Source of the DNA: Pseudarthrobacter sp. GA104
GTDB lineage: Bacteria > Actinomycetota > Actinomycetes > Actinomycetales > Micrococcaceae
Direction of reading: 5' to 3'
DNA: 64,000 nt
Assembly (NCBI RefSeq): GCF_009741265.1
Contig: NZ_WOWL01000001.1
Span: forward strand, 4,704,652 to 4,768,651
In this document: in pieces, positions 52,454-61,275 of the stretch
Position numbering within the stretch: the first letter of the stretch is position 1
How the letters are laid out: every line of letters begins with the position of its first letter
Program-made: the position numbers and the translations under genes
The notes under the pieces: generated by a model
Database searches by the model: none
Told to the model about the DNA's origin: nothing
The model's input: only the letters and a program-made list of their open reading frames with translations

Positions 52454-52580
52454 CTTCCAGCCATCCCCCTCGAGCCCCCGGAGCCGTAGATGCCTCCGGC
52501 GCTCATCCATTTTCTGTCCTCAAGAAAGGAGATTCGATCCGATCCTGTATCTGCAGGCCCGGGCCGAATTCTAGAGAACC

Positions 52581-53648
52581 ATGACCCAAGACGTGGCCAC
52601 ATCGGCAAAAAGCGGACGACATGACTCCTTCCTCATGCGGGCTCTGCAGCAGAAGACGCTACCGGGGCTGGCGGCGGCTGCCGCGGCCGTGGCCATCGCC
52701 TGGCTGATTCACTCGGCGGTCCCGATGCTGCCCTTCCTCACCGTGTCCGTCATCCTGGGAATTCTTTCCGCAAATCTTCCAGGGATAAGTACGGCAGTTG
52801 AAGGAGTTCTCCAGCCTGGGCTGGCACTCTCCGCAAGACGGCTCATGCGGATGGGCATCGTCCTACTTGGCCTCAAGCTCAGCCTCGTCGATGTGGTCGC
52901 GCTGGGCTGGACAACAGTAGGGATCGTCATCGGCATCGTCTTCCTAACCTTTGTCGGAACACTGCTGCTGGGCAAAGCACTGAAACTTCCGGGCAATCAG
53001 CCCCTGCTGCTGGCAACCGGGTTCTCCATTTGTGGTGCGTCCGCCATCGGAGCGATGGGCGGAGCGACCAAGACCGACCACCGGGACACCGTTGTCCCCA
53101 TTGCCCTGGTGACCCTCTGCGGCACTCTGGCAATCGGTGTCCTGCCGGCACTCAAGGGACCGCTCGGGTTGGACAACATTGAATTCGGCCATTGGGTGGG
53201 AGCGAGCGTCCATGACGTTGGACAGGTTGTAGCTACGGCCCAAACCGCAGGCACAGCCGCCTTGGCCGGGGCCTTGATCATTAAGCTGACCCGCGTGCTC
53301 ATGCTTGCGCCCATGGTAACGGGAGCCGCATTCGTGGAAAGACACCGCCGACGGCGGGCCGGGACCAACGCTGACGAAGGTGACGCCAAGCTTCCGCCGC
53401 TGATTCCGCTCTTCGTTGCCGGGTTTATGGCCGCAATAGTTCTACGCACAGTAGGGATCCTGCCGCCTGCGGCACTCCAAGTCGCCGGGGTGGCCCAGGA
53501 TCTTTTTCTAGCCGCCGCACTCTACGGACTGGGAGCGTCGGTGCAAGTCCGCTCCCTGCTGAAAACCGGCGGAAGGGCAGTCGCCGCGGCGATGTTGTCA
53601 TGGGCACTGATAGCCGTCGTGGCTTACGTAGGCGTCCAGCTCATCTAG
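52581..53648 (+). CDS. YeiH/PSE-family putative sulfate (sulfite) exporter
   Basis: A 355-residue membrane protein with about ten segments, of the UPF0324 (putative sulfate exporter) family. The marker GFSICGASAIGAMGG is near residues 149-163, followed by the VGASVHDVGQVVATAQ motif near 213. Proteins of this type are found in several taurine clusters (called TauZ) and are thought to release the sulfite or sulfate made by Xsc. It follows pta after 127 bases. With the TauE-type protein at 35630 the island has two unrelated exporters for the same toxic product. Which one carries sulfite cannot be told from sequence. Confidence 0.87.
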   Translation: MTQDVATSAKSGRHDSFLMRALQQKTLPGLAAAAAAVAIAWLIHSAVPMLPFLTVSVILGILSANLPGISTAVEGVLQPGLALSARRLMRMGIVLLGLKLSLVDVVALGWTTVGIVIGIVFLTFVGTLLLGKALKLPGNQPLLLATGFSICGASAIGAMGGATKTDHRDTVVPIALVTLCGTLAIGVLPALKGPLGLDNIEFGHWVGASVHDVGQVVATAQTAGTAALAGALIIKLTRVLMLAPMVTGAAFVERHRRRRAGTNADEGDAKLPPLIPLFVAGFMAAIVLRTVGILPPAALQVAGVAQDLFLAAALYGLGASVQVRSLLKTGGRAVAAAMLSWALIAVVAYVGVQLI

Positions 53649-53881
53649 TTCAAAGCATTCGCCCCCCGTTCCTCCAAGTGGTTTCCAACGACACCCCCTC
53701 CGGATATTTTCGCTGCTTTTCTTGGACATGGAACGCGCGCATGTACTTTTTGGGCTCATTCCAATAAGGCGCCCTGGACGTGGCGGAGAAGTCACGGTTA
53801 CAGAAAAAACACCAGACCGCCACTGCCAACGAGCACCTACGGCGGCCCAGGACCACACAAAATCCAACGAGGAGATCAACG

Positions 53882-55225
53882 ATGACTGCAGCATTTGAGC
53901 CCAACCAGCAGACGCCCGGCCAGGACACAACAGAGCAGGCCGCCGCCCTGGAGCTCGAGTGGGCCGCCAACCCGCGCTGGGAAGGTGTGACCCGGGACTA
54001 CTCAGCCTCCGACGTCGTCCGTCTCCGCGGCCGCGTCTCCGAGGAGCACACGCTGGCCCGCCGCGGTTCGGAGAAGCTGTGGAAGCAGCTCACCGAGGAG
54101 CACAAGACCGGCGGCTACACCAACGCGCTCGGCGCGTTGACCGGCAACCAGGCCGTGCAGCAGGTCAAGGCCGGGTTGCGGGCCATCTACCTTTCCGGCT
54201 GGCAGGTCGCAGCGGACGCGAACAACTCCGGCCACACCTACCCGGACCAGTCCCTTTACCCGGCCAACTCGGTCCCGACGGTGGTGCGCCGGATCAACAA
54301 CGCCCTGCTCCGGGCCGACCAGATCGAGTTCTCCGAGGGCATCCGGACGGTCGAGGACTGGCTGGTCCCGATCGTTGCGGACGCTGAGGCCGGTTTCGGC
54401 GGCCCGCTGAACGCCTACGAGCTGATGAAGTCCATGATCCAGGCCGGCGCCGCGGGTGTTCACTGGGAGGACCAGCTCGCCTCGGAAAAGAAGTGCGGCC
54501 ACCTCGGCGGCAAGGTCCTGATCCCGACCCAGCAGCACGTCCGGACCCTGAACGCGGCCCGCCTCGCCGCGGACGTCGCCGGCACCCCGTCGGTGGTCAT
54601 TGCCCGCACCGACGCCGAGGCCGCCACCCTGATCACCTCCGACGTCGACGAACGCGACCAGGAATTCATCCTCCGCGAGGGCGGACAGCCGGTCCGCACC
54701 CCGGAAGGCTTCTACAAGGTCCGCAACGGCATCGAACCCTGCATCGCCCGCGCCAAAGCCTACGCCCCCTACTCGGACCTGATCTGGATGGAAACCGGCA
54801 CCCCGGACCTGGAACTGGCCCGCACGTTCGCCGAGGCCGTCAAGGCCGAGTTCCCGGACCAGATGCTCTCCTACAACTGCTCGCCGTCGTTCAACTGGCG
54901 CAAGCACCTGGACGACGCCACCATCGCGAAGTTCCAGCGTGAACTCGGCGCCATGGGCTTCACGTTCCAGTTCATCACCCTGGCCGGCTTCCACGCCCTG
55001 AACTACTCGATGTTCGATCTCGCCCACGGCTACGCCCGGGAAGGCATGAGCGCCTACGTCGAGCTCCAGGAAAAGGAATTCGCCTCCGAATCCCGCGGCT
55101 ACACCGCAACCAAGCACCAGCGCGAAGTCGGAACCGGCTACTTCGACGACATCGCCACTGCGCTCAACCCGAACGCATCCACCCTCGCCCTGGTCGGATC
55201 GACCGAAGAGGGCCAGTTCCACTAA
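53882..55225 (+). CDS. aceA: Isocitrate lyase
   Basis: A 447-residue enzyme splitting isocitrate into glyoxylate and succinate. The catalytic SEKKCGHLGGKV is at about residues 200-211, with VADAEAGFGG (metal Asp), ARTDAEAATLI, and YNCSPSFNW, all in the expected order. ATG 53882 follows ACGAGGAG; the frame is open for 34 codons before it without similarity. It comes directly after the taurine genes. Growth on taurine yields acetyl-CoA as sole carbon intermediate, so the glyoxylate shunt is needed. Codon use is very biased to C-ending codons, a sign of high expression. Confidence 0.96.
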   Translation: MTAAFEPNQQTPGQDTTEQAAALELEWAANPRWEGVTRDYSASDVVRLRGRVSEEHTLARRGSEKLWKQLTEEHKTGGYTNALGALTGNQAVQQVKAGLRAIYLSGWQVAADANNSGHTYPDQSLYPANSVPTVVRRINNALLRADQIEFSEGIRTVEDWLVPIVADAEAGFGGPLNAYELMKSMIQAGAAGVHWEDQLASEKKCGHLGGKVLIPTQQHVRTLNAARLAADVAGTPSVVIARTDAEAATLITSDVDERDQEFILREGGQPVRTPEGFYKVRNGIEPCIARAKAYAPYSDLIWMETGTPDLELARTFAEAVKAEFPDQMLSYNCSPSFNWRKHLDDATIAKFQRELGAMGFTFQFITLAGFHALNYSMFDLAHGYAREGMSAYVELQEKEFASESRGYTATKHQREVGTGYFDDIATALNPNASTLALVGSTEEGQFH

Positions 55226-55289
55226 AACTTAGCGTTCGACGGCGGTTCGGTCGCCTTCGCCTTCGGACCGGCGTCGCTCTGCCTGCTAT

Positions 55290-55342
55290 CCCCATGCCCG
55301 CCCCAATGACCTCGTAGAACTCGGTCGGGGGCGGGCATAGGG
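55290..55342 (+). terminator. Imperfect hairpin between aceA and aceB
   Basis: CCCCATGCCCGCCCC (55290-55304) pairs with GGGGCGGGCATAGGG (55328-55342) with one C-A mismatch and a 23-base loop. Confidence 0.55.
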
Positions 55343-55450
55343 CCCCTTTACGCAGGCTGCCGCATCACCGCTCCATCGGCTTTGCAGGCTCCTCGCCCAC
55401 CCTGCCGCTACCCGCCGTCGAACTTCCCTTTCGTCTTTAAGGAGACTGAG

Positions 55451-57103
55451 ATGAACAGCTTTACTGACAGCTTTACGATCAATGGCATTACGTTGACCGC
55501 CCAGCCGATCTGCCGGCAGGACGAGGTGCTCACCCCGGACGCCCTGGAATTTGTGGCCAGGCTGCACCGGGCGACGGCGGCCCGGCGGCAGGAACTGCTG
55601 CAGGCACGCCGGACCCGGCGGGCGGAGATCGCCGCCGGGCAGGACCCTAGGTTCCTCCGCGAAACCGAGCACATCCGCAACGACCCGTCCTGGCGCGTCG
55701 CTCCCCCGGCCCCGGGGCTGGAGGACCGCCGCGTGGAAATCACCGGTCCGGTGGACAAGAAGATGACCATCAACGCCCTGAATTCCGGGGCCAAGGTGTG
55801 GCTCGCTGACATGGAGGACTCCTCCACCCCTACCTGGCGGAATGTCATCAAAGGCCAGCTGAACCTCACCGATGCCCTGGAGCGGCGCATCGACTTCACC
55901 TCCCCCGAAGGCAAGGAATACAAACTCCGCCCCGCCGGTGACCTGCCCACCATCGTGGTCCGCCCCCGCGGCTGGCACCTGCCCGAAAAGCACATGCTCA
56001 TCGACGGCGAACCCGTCGCCGGCGGCATCGTGGACTTCGGCCTGTTCTTCTTCCACAACGCCCGCCGCCTCCTCGCCCAGGGCAAAGGCCCCTACTTCTA
56101 CCTGCCGAAAATCGAGAACCACCTCGAAGCCCGGCTCTGGAACGACATCTTCATCCTCGCCCAGGACCTCCTCGGCATCCCCCAGGGCACCATCCGCGCC
56201 ACCGTGCTCATCGAAACCATCACCGCAGCCTTCGAAATGGAAGAAATCCTCTACGAACTGCGCGACCACGCCGCAGGACTCAACGCCGGCCGCTGGGACT
56301 ACATCTTCTCCCTCATCAAGAACTTCCGCACCCGCGGCCCCCGCTTCGTCCTCCCGGACCGGGCCCAGGTCACCATGACCCAGCCCTTCATGCGCGCCTA
56401 CACCGAACAACTCGTCCGCGCCTGCCACAAACGCGGCGCCATGGCCATCGGCGGCATGGCCGCAGCCGTCCCCAACCGCAAAGACCCCAAAGCGAACACC
56501 AACGCCCTCGAAAAAGTCCGCGCGGACAAAACCCGCGAAGCCAACGACGGCTTCGACGGCTCCTGGGTGGCCCACCCCGACCTGGTGCCCGTCTGCCGCG
56601 ACGTGTTCGACAGCATCCTCGGTGACAAGCCCAACCAGCTGGACCGCACCCGCGAGGACATCACCCCCGACGACGCCGCCCTCATCAACGTCGCCGCCAC
56701 CACCGGCACCATCACCGAACAAGGCATCCGGAACAACATCGAAGTAGGCATCCGCTACATCGAATCCTGGCTCCGCGGCAACGGCGCAGTAGCCATCCAC
56801 AACCTCATGGAAGACGCCGCCACCGCGGAAATCTCCCGCTCCCAGCTCTGGCAGTGGATCTACGCCCGCGCCATCACCGACCACGGCGAAATCATCACCC
56901 ACCACTGGATCGAGGAACTCCTCGACGAGGAATTCGCGCGGCTCGAACGCTTCGACGGCGACCGCTTCGAAGACGCCCGCGACATCTTCGAAGAAGTCAC
57001 CCTGGCCCAGGACTTCCCGTCCTTCCTCACCCTCCCCGCCTACGCCCTCTACCTCACCGAAGCCCGCGAAAAAGCCACCGCCGAAGAACTCGCGGCAGCG
57101 TAG
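55451..57103 (+). CDS. aceB: Malate synthase A
   Basis: A 550-residue enzyme condensing glyoxylate with acetyl-CoA. Marks of the short (AceB) isoform are LADMEDSSTPTWRN, the catalytic Arg region IVVRPRGWHLPEKH, FYLPKIENHLEARLWN, ATVLIETITAAFEMEE and MEDAATAEISRSQLWQW with the catalytic Asp. AAGGAG stands 7 bases before ATG 55451. It forms the glyoxylate shunt with aceA, 225 bases upstream; the hairpin between them suggests partly separate transcription. A strikingly C-rich third codon position makes the opposite strand open over its whole length. Confidence 0.96.
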   Translation: MNSFTDSFTINGITLTAQPICRQDEVLTPDALEFVARLHRATAARRQELLQARRTRRAEIAAGQDPRFLRETEHIRNDPSWRVAPPAPGLEDRRVEITGPVDKKMTINALNSGAKVWLADMEDSSTPTWRNVIKGQLNLTDALERRIDFTSPEGKEYKLRPAGDLPTIVVRPRGWHLPEKHMLIDGEPVAGGIVDFGLFFFHNARRLLAQGKGPYFYLPKIENHLEARLWNDIFILAQDLLGIPQGTIRATVLIETITAAFEMEEILYELRDHAAGLNAGRWDYIFSLIKNFRTRGPRFVLPDRAQVTMTQPFMRAYTEQLVRACHKRGAMAIGGMAAAVPNRKDPKANTNALEKVRADKTREANDGFDGSWVAHPDLVPVCRDVFDSILGDKPNQLDRTREDITPDDAALINVAATTGTITEQGIRNNIEVGIRYIESWLRGNGAVAIHNLMEDAATAEISRSQLWQWIYARAITDHGEIITHHWIEELLDEEFARLERFDGDRFEDARDIFEEVTLAQDFPSFLTLPAYALYLTEAREKATAEELAAA

Positions 57104-57422
57104 GAGAAAAGCAAAGCTGGTCAGTGCAACAGCCCAATCGCAACAGGACCCCGAAAGCCGGGGCTGGGCTGGCTGCGCACGATGATGCCTGCTTTGCCGG
57201 CAATCGCCGAGAAACCATCCTCCTTGGAGTCCCCTGCTGACAACCTGGTTAATCCAACCCACCGAAATTTAGAGCGGGCTGCCCTGGCTTATGTTGGCTC
57301 GGGGCTAGACCGCGGTGAGCGCAATTCAGTTTCCAACCTCCATACGCGTGAGTTTCGTCGTTATGACCGGTTGGCGCCGCAATAGTCACTACTCCATGTG
57401 TAAGTCGAGCCGAGGAAGAATC
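57104..57422. other. Gap after aceB, with a weak hairpin
   Basis: About 320 bases without a gene. CCCCG/CGGGG (57149-57163), enclosed by CAGCCC/GGGCTG (57130-57135 and 57166-57171 approximately), is a possible terminator for aceB. The rest presumably holds the promoter of the next gene. Confidence 0.4.
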
Positions 57423-58109
57423 ATGATAAGAATCAGTAATCGTCGAATTGCCGCCGTTGCCGGCTCTGTGGGGGTGTGGGGCGCGATCGTGGCTGGCGCT
57501 GCGGGTCCGAGCCCTGAGACGCGTGCCCTTGCCGCATCGGAGAAACATCCCGTGGAAATCGAGGTGTTTGCTCCTCGCAAAGGGGGCACCGCCGGAATCT
57601 CTGGTGCTGGATGGCTGGTAGATCTGAGCGTGCGATACGACGGCGGCCTGGCCGCAGCAGGCTTCTCCGATCTACAGCTCACTGGGCCCGCCGCGCATGC
57701 GAACACCGCGCCCTTTCCCGGCTCGTTTTCCACTGGTCAGGATGACCGTCTGCCGGGCCTCGTTGTACTCGTCTCCACCACCAGCAGCACCATCAAGGGT
57801 TTCTCTGGTCCCGGCACAAACCTGGCCAACCTGTTCAATCTCACCGGTGTGACTGACCGCTCGAAAAAGGGCGCTGAAATTTGGGATTCCTGGATCGTCG
57901 GCGCCCCAATTGCCGGTCGGGACGTGGACAGCACCCTGACCGTTGCTGTGATCGCCGACCTCAACCACGACGGTATCTACAACGATGCCCCGGGCGTCGT
58001 GGCGGACGCCAACGGTGACGGCACGATTGATGCACAAGATCTCGAAGCCATCGGAGTCGCATCCAAGATCACAACGATCCCATTTCACATTTCAGGCGAC
58101 CCCAAGTAG
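57423..58109 (+). CDS. Secreted protein with EF-hand-like loops, hypothetical
   Basis: A 228-residue protein with a basic N-terminus and hydrophobic signal (RIAAVAGSVGVWGAIVAGAAG, about residues 8-28, shown here only as the span), so it is exported. Near the C-terminus two acidic loops follow each other: DLNHDGIYND and DANGDGTIDAQDLE (about residues 181-210). The second matches the EF-hand/dockerin Ca-binding pattern D-x-N-x-D-G-x-I-D. Between lie beta-type repeats rich in Gly/Thr. No enzyme motif is seen. GAGGAAG lies 4-6 bases before the ATG. It may be a calcium-dependent surface or matrix protein. Not linked to its neighbours by operon. Confidence 0.65.
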   Translation: MIRISNRRIAAVAGSVGVWGAIVAGAAGPSPETRALAASEKHPVEIEVFAPRKGGTAGISGAGWLVDLSVRYDGGLAAAGFSDLQLTGPAAHANTAPFPGSFSTGQDDRLPGLVVLVSTTSSTIKGFSGPGTNLANLFNLTGVTDRSKKGAEIWDSWIVGAPIAGRDVDSTLTVAVIADLNHDGIYNDAPGVVADANGDGTIDAQDLEAIGVASKITTIPFHISGDPK

Positions 58110-58948
58110 GGCGACTGTGGTGTTGGGCGCGCAACACGCTGCAGGGGTCTGCAATAGCGGCGTGGTTTCCGTCGGCAGAAGTGCCAAAGGAAACCCAATG
58201 GCGTCTGGTCGGCTGCTGCCCAGGGCTTTGCGGCTGGTGCTCAGAGCCCTCGAAATCACTGATCTGCAGGCCGCCAGAGACCTATTTTCCGCCCAGATCG
58301 CTGCTGCTGATAGTGGCTGAACCGCGCCGATGGGCCAATAGTCCTTGTGGTGTCGCTGCCGCAATTTGCGCAGCTCAGCGGTTCGCCTGGATCTTCTCGG
58401 GTCGTAAAGACCTCCCACCACGACCGTTAGGTGAGAGGCAAGCGGTTGGTGAACTGGATCCCCTTTCACAGCAAGACGCGGCTTTCCTGCCAGAGTTGGC
58501 GCGCAACCCCCTTAGCCGGCCTTCGATATCTATGCAGTGACTGCATAGAGTCAAACCGATCATGGATGGATTTGGCGGCAACTACGCCGACGTCCGCGGC
58601 AAAGGTGGGCGGGAAGAGCTCGTCGGCCTCCCGGTGTTGGGCGTCCCGTAGGGAGTAAGCTGCCCGCATCTGGACATCCAGCCGCTGTCCTTCAGCCCGC
58701 AACGCATCCAGGTCAACTCCGGGCAGAGGGCCTCCAACGACGACGGGGGCGTCCGGCCACGAACGTATCGGCACCTGCCGCACCGTGCCGCCGATGGTCG
58801 CGGCGTCGAAGTAGTCAGCCAGAGCGGGTCCCGGCTTCTGGCCTTTGCTCGACCAGGCGGGCGTTCTTCCACCAAGCAGCACAACGGCCTCCTTGGCTTC
58901 GTAGTCCGGAGCAAAGCCAACCGAAGAAGGACGCCAGGACCAAGGACC
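58110..58948. other. Long region without a convincing gene
   Basis: About 840 bases. A minus-strand frame (58466-59047) contains a protein-like piece (GFAPDYEAKEAVVLLGGR to RAAYSLRDAQHREADEL, about 58620-58930), but its N-terminus runs through the terminator at 58949-58984, it has no ribosome site and I recognise no family, so it may be a gene relic. CTATGCAG (58530-58537) and CTGCATAG (58541-58548) form a perfect inverted repeat with a TGA spacer. Confidence 0.35.
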
Positions 58949-58984
58949 CCCGGCTCCGACGTGAAGTCTCACGTCGGAGCCGGG
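58949..58984 (-). terminator. Perfect 16-bp hairpin after the cyclodeaminase-family gene
   Basis: CCCGGCTCCGACGTGA (58949-58964) pairs exactly with TCACGTCGGAGCCGGG (58969-58984); the loop is AGTC. It lies 66 bases beyond the stop of the gene at 59050-60036 and closes the minus-strand operon. Confidence 0.85.
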
Positions 58985-59049
58985 ACTCCGCCTTCGATAA
59001 GGACTGAAGGCATGTGGCGCAGTCCGACCGTGCAGCCGGTCCGCCAAAG

Positions 59050-60036
59050 TCAGCGACTCAGGTCCAACTCAAGTCCCATTGATTGCTCCACGGCACTGTC
59101 GTAAAGAATTCGGCCGATGGCCAAGTCCAGCACTCCAATTCCCACCGAGTTGAAGAGCGTGATGTCGTCCCTCGAGGTCCGGCCGAGCACCTTCCCCGTG
59201 ATGACGTCACCGAGCTCACCCCTCACATCGCCGACGCTCATGACCCCTTCACTTACAGGAATCATCAGGTCACCAGACTTCGTCGTCGCCGTCGGCAAGC
59301 TGTCCACAAATACTCGGGAACGAACCATCCCAGCAGAATCTATTTCACGATCTTCCGGGCGGGGACGGGCCCCTACCGCGTTGACGTGCAGCCCAGGCTT
59401 GAACCATTTGCCGAAAACCACCGGTTCCGAAGCCGGAGTGAGGGTGCACAGAACATCGGCCGATTCCACAACATCCTGCGCAGAGGCTGCGACCACCACC
59501 GTCAACTCGAGGTCGGCGACCTGACGCTGGAACGCGTCGGTGGTTTCAGCTGTGCGGGACCACACCACGACTGTTTTTATAGGAAGAACGGCAAGCATTG
59601 CATGGACGTGCGCGACTGCCAGGGCGCCCGCGCCCACGAGCCCGAGGACCGAACTGTCAGACCGCGCCAGCACTTTGCTGGCAACGGCGCTGGCTGCAGC
59701 CGTGCGGACTCGAGTGGGTATGCGGCCGTCAAGGATCGCCAGCGTCTCCCCCGTGGACCGGGAAACGAGTACGATTGTTGACCGCTGCGTTGGCAACCCA
59801 CGATCGGAATTCGCAGGAATATCGGCGAGCAACTTCACAGATGCAAGTCCGTCGGCCGCAGATAAAGCCGACATCGGAATGAACCGGCCCCCGGATGGGG
59901 GAAGGCTAAGGGAAGCCGGTGCCGGCTGGTGCGCTAGGCCTGCTGATATGTCCGCAAAGGCACTTTCTACCGCTTTGATGGTTCTGGGCATGTCGGCTAA
60001 CGTGTGGAGCTCGGACGCTGTGAGAATGAGGGTCAT
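59050..60036 (-). CDS. Ornithine cyclodeaminase / mu-crystallin family protein
   Basis: A 328-residue NAD(P)-binding protein. LGLVGAGALAVAHVHAML (about residues 130-147) is the dinucleotide site; GRIPTRVRTAAASAVAS before it and PGLHVNAVGARPRPEDREID after it are family blocks, the latter with the Asp/Glu that act in cyclodeaminases. Members include ornithine cyclodeaminase, alanine dehydrogenases, ketimine reductases and tauropine-like enzymes. It is the last gene of the DUF3311-symporter-amidohydrolase operon and is intact although the amidohydrolase is broken. A role in reducing a cyclic imine or deaminating an amino acid made from the imported compound is inference. Confidence 0.85.
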   Translation of the reverse strand: MTLILTASELHTLADMPRTIKAVESAFADISAGLAHQPAPASLSLPPSGGRFIPMSALSAADGLASVKLLADIPANSDRGLPTQRSTIVLVSRSTGETLAILDGRIPTRVRTAAASAVASKVLARSDSSVLGLVGAGALAVAHVHAMLAVLPIKTVVVWSRTAETTDAFQRQVADLELTVVVAASAQDVVESADVLCTLTPASEPVVFGKWFKPGLHVNAVGARPRPEDREIDSAGMVRSRVFVDSLPTATTKSGDLMIPVSEGVMSVGDVRGELGDVITGKVLGRTSRDDITLFNSVGIGVLDLAIGRILYDSAVEQSMGLELDLSR

Positions 60037-60079
60037 TTATAGGTCCTTCCGTCGGTGGGCGAAAACGCTTTCCAAATCT

Positions 60080-61275
60080 TCAATCGCCGAACCCCAGGTT
60101 CATGACAATCTGTCCGTTCTTGACCACCAAGTTCCGCAAAGGACGGCTCACCACAGCTTCAGCTACGTTGCGCGCCGGGACCACAACAAGGTCAGCCTTG
60201 CATCCGACGTCCAAACCATACTTCTCGAGCCCTAGGATCTTCGCGCCGTTATATGAAGCCGTGTCCAGGGCCATCTCAATGTCCTGATCACGCCAAGGTC
60301 TCCGCGATAGGCAACGAACATGGCACGTTCGAGCATGTCGCCGTTCCCATAGGGAGACCACAGGTCCCGAATGCCGTCGTTCCCGCATCCGACGTTTATT
60401 CCGTACTCCGCAAGTATCTTCAGCGGCAGCACCGGGCGGCTGAACACGGCTGCCGTAGTCAATGAAATGCGCGCTTCAGCCAAGCCATCAAATACTTTGG
60501 ATTGCACAGGAGCGGGCATATCAGCAAGGCAGAATGCGTGGCTGATCGTGACCCTGTCCTCCATACCCATCCCCTTGGTCCGCTGAATGATCTGGAGTAC
60601 CTGCCAGACGCCAAGTTCCCCTGGGTCGTGAAGGTGGATATCAATGTCACACCCGGAGTTGCTGCCAATGTTGAATATGGCATCAAGCTGGCCATTAGGG
60701 TCGCCGTCAAAGCCTGCCGGATCGACGCCGCCAATGGCCGTAGCTCCCATATCAAGGGCATCCTTCAGTAACGACGCTGTTCCCGGGCGCGTTACCACCC
60801 CCTGCTGCGGGAAGGCGACCTGCTGAACATCGATGCGTTCCCTTAGGGACAGTGCCGCCTTCTGCACAGCCTCTATTCCGGCGAGCCCGACTTCCGGGTC
60901 AACATCCGTATGCGTTCGGATGCTTGTCGTTCCACCCACGGACATTTGCTCCAACAGTGCCGTGATGCGGTCCAAGGAAGGATAGCCAACATCAAGGCGG
61001 CGGAGCCTTTCATCCGCTATACGCTCGGCGACACTGGGACCTGCAGTGTGCGGAATCCATGGGCCGCTCCAGAGCGTCTTATCGATATGGCAATGGCTGT
61101 CCACGAGCCCGGGTAGCAAGAGCCCGCCCTGACAGTCGATTACTTCTCCCTGGGTCTGTCCGGGATGCAGCTTCCCGACTGCCACAATGTGTCCATCCGT
61201 GACCTATATGTCAACCGGCCGGGCGTCTGATGGACGACGGACGTTCTGGAGAAGCAAGTTGGTGTTTGGCTGCAT
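60080..61275 (-). pseudogene. Amidohydrolase (cytosine deaminase-like) with stop codon and frameshift
   Basis: The gene would start at ATG 61275, inside the symporter stop (TGATG), and read MQPNTNLLLQNVRRPSDARP, but codon 24 is TAG (61204-61206). Directly after it the typical VTDGHIVAVGKL continues in the same frame. The main part has the metal motif SHCHIDKTLW, HLHDPGELG, ISHAFCLAD and GCGNDGIRDLW. Near 60285-60300 the frame shifts by one base: FVAYRGDL ends in one frame and DQDIEMALDTASYNGAKILG continues in another, to the stop at 60080. Two independent lesions argue for true decay. The family hydrolyses cyclic amides, amidines and triazines. The substrate was probably a nitrogen heterocycle. 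Confidence 0.85.

Noticed and set aside
55286..57262. Minus-strand open frame of 658 codons opposite malate synthase
   Set aside because: It exists because aceB uses almost only C-ending codons. The product is Gly/Val/Asp-rich without any domain, and aceB is certain.
58466..59047. 193-codon minus-strand gene after the cyclodeaminase-family gene
   Set aside because: The frame crosses a perfect 16-bp terminator at 58949-58984, has no ribosome site and no family. Kept only as a possible relic in the gap entry.
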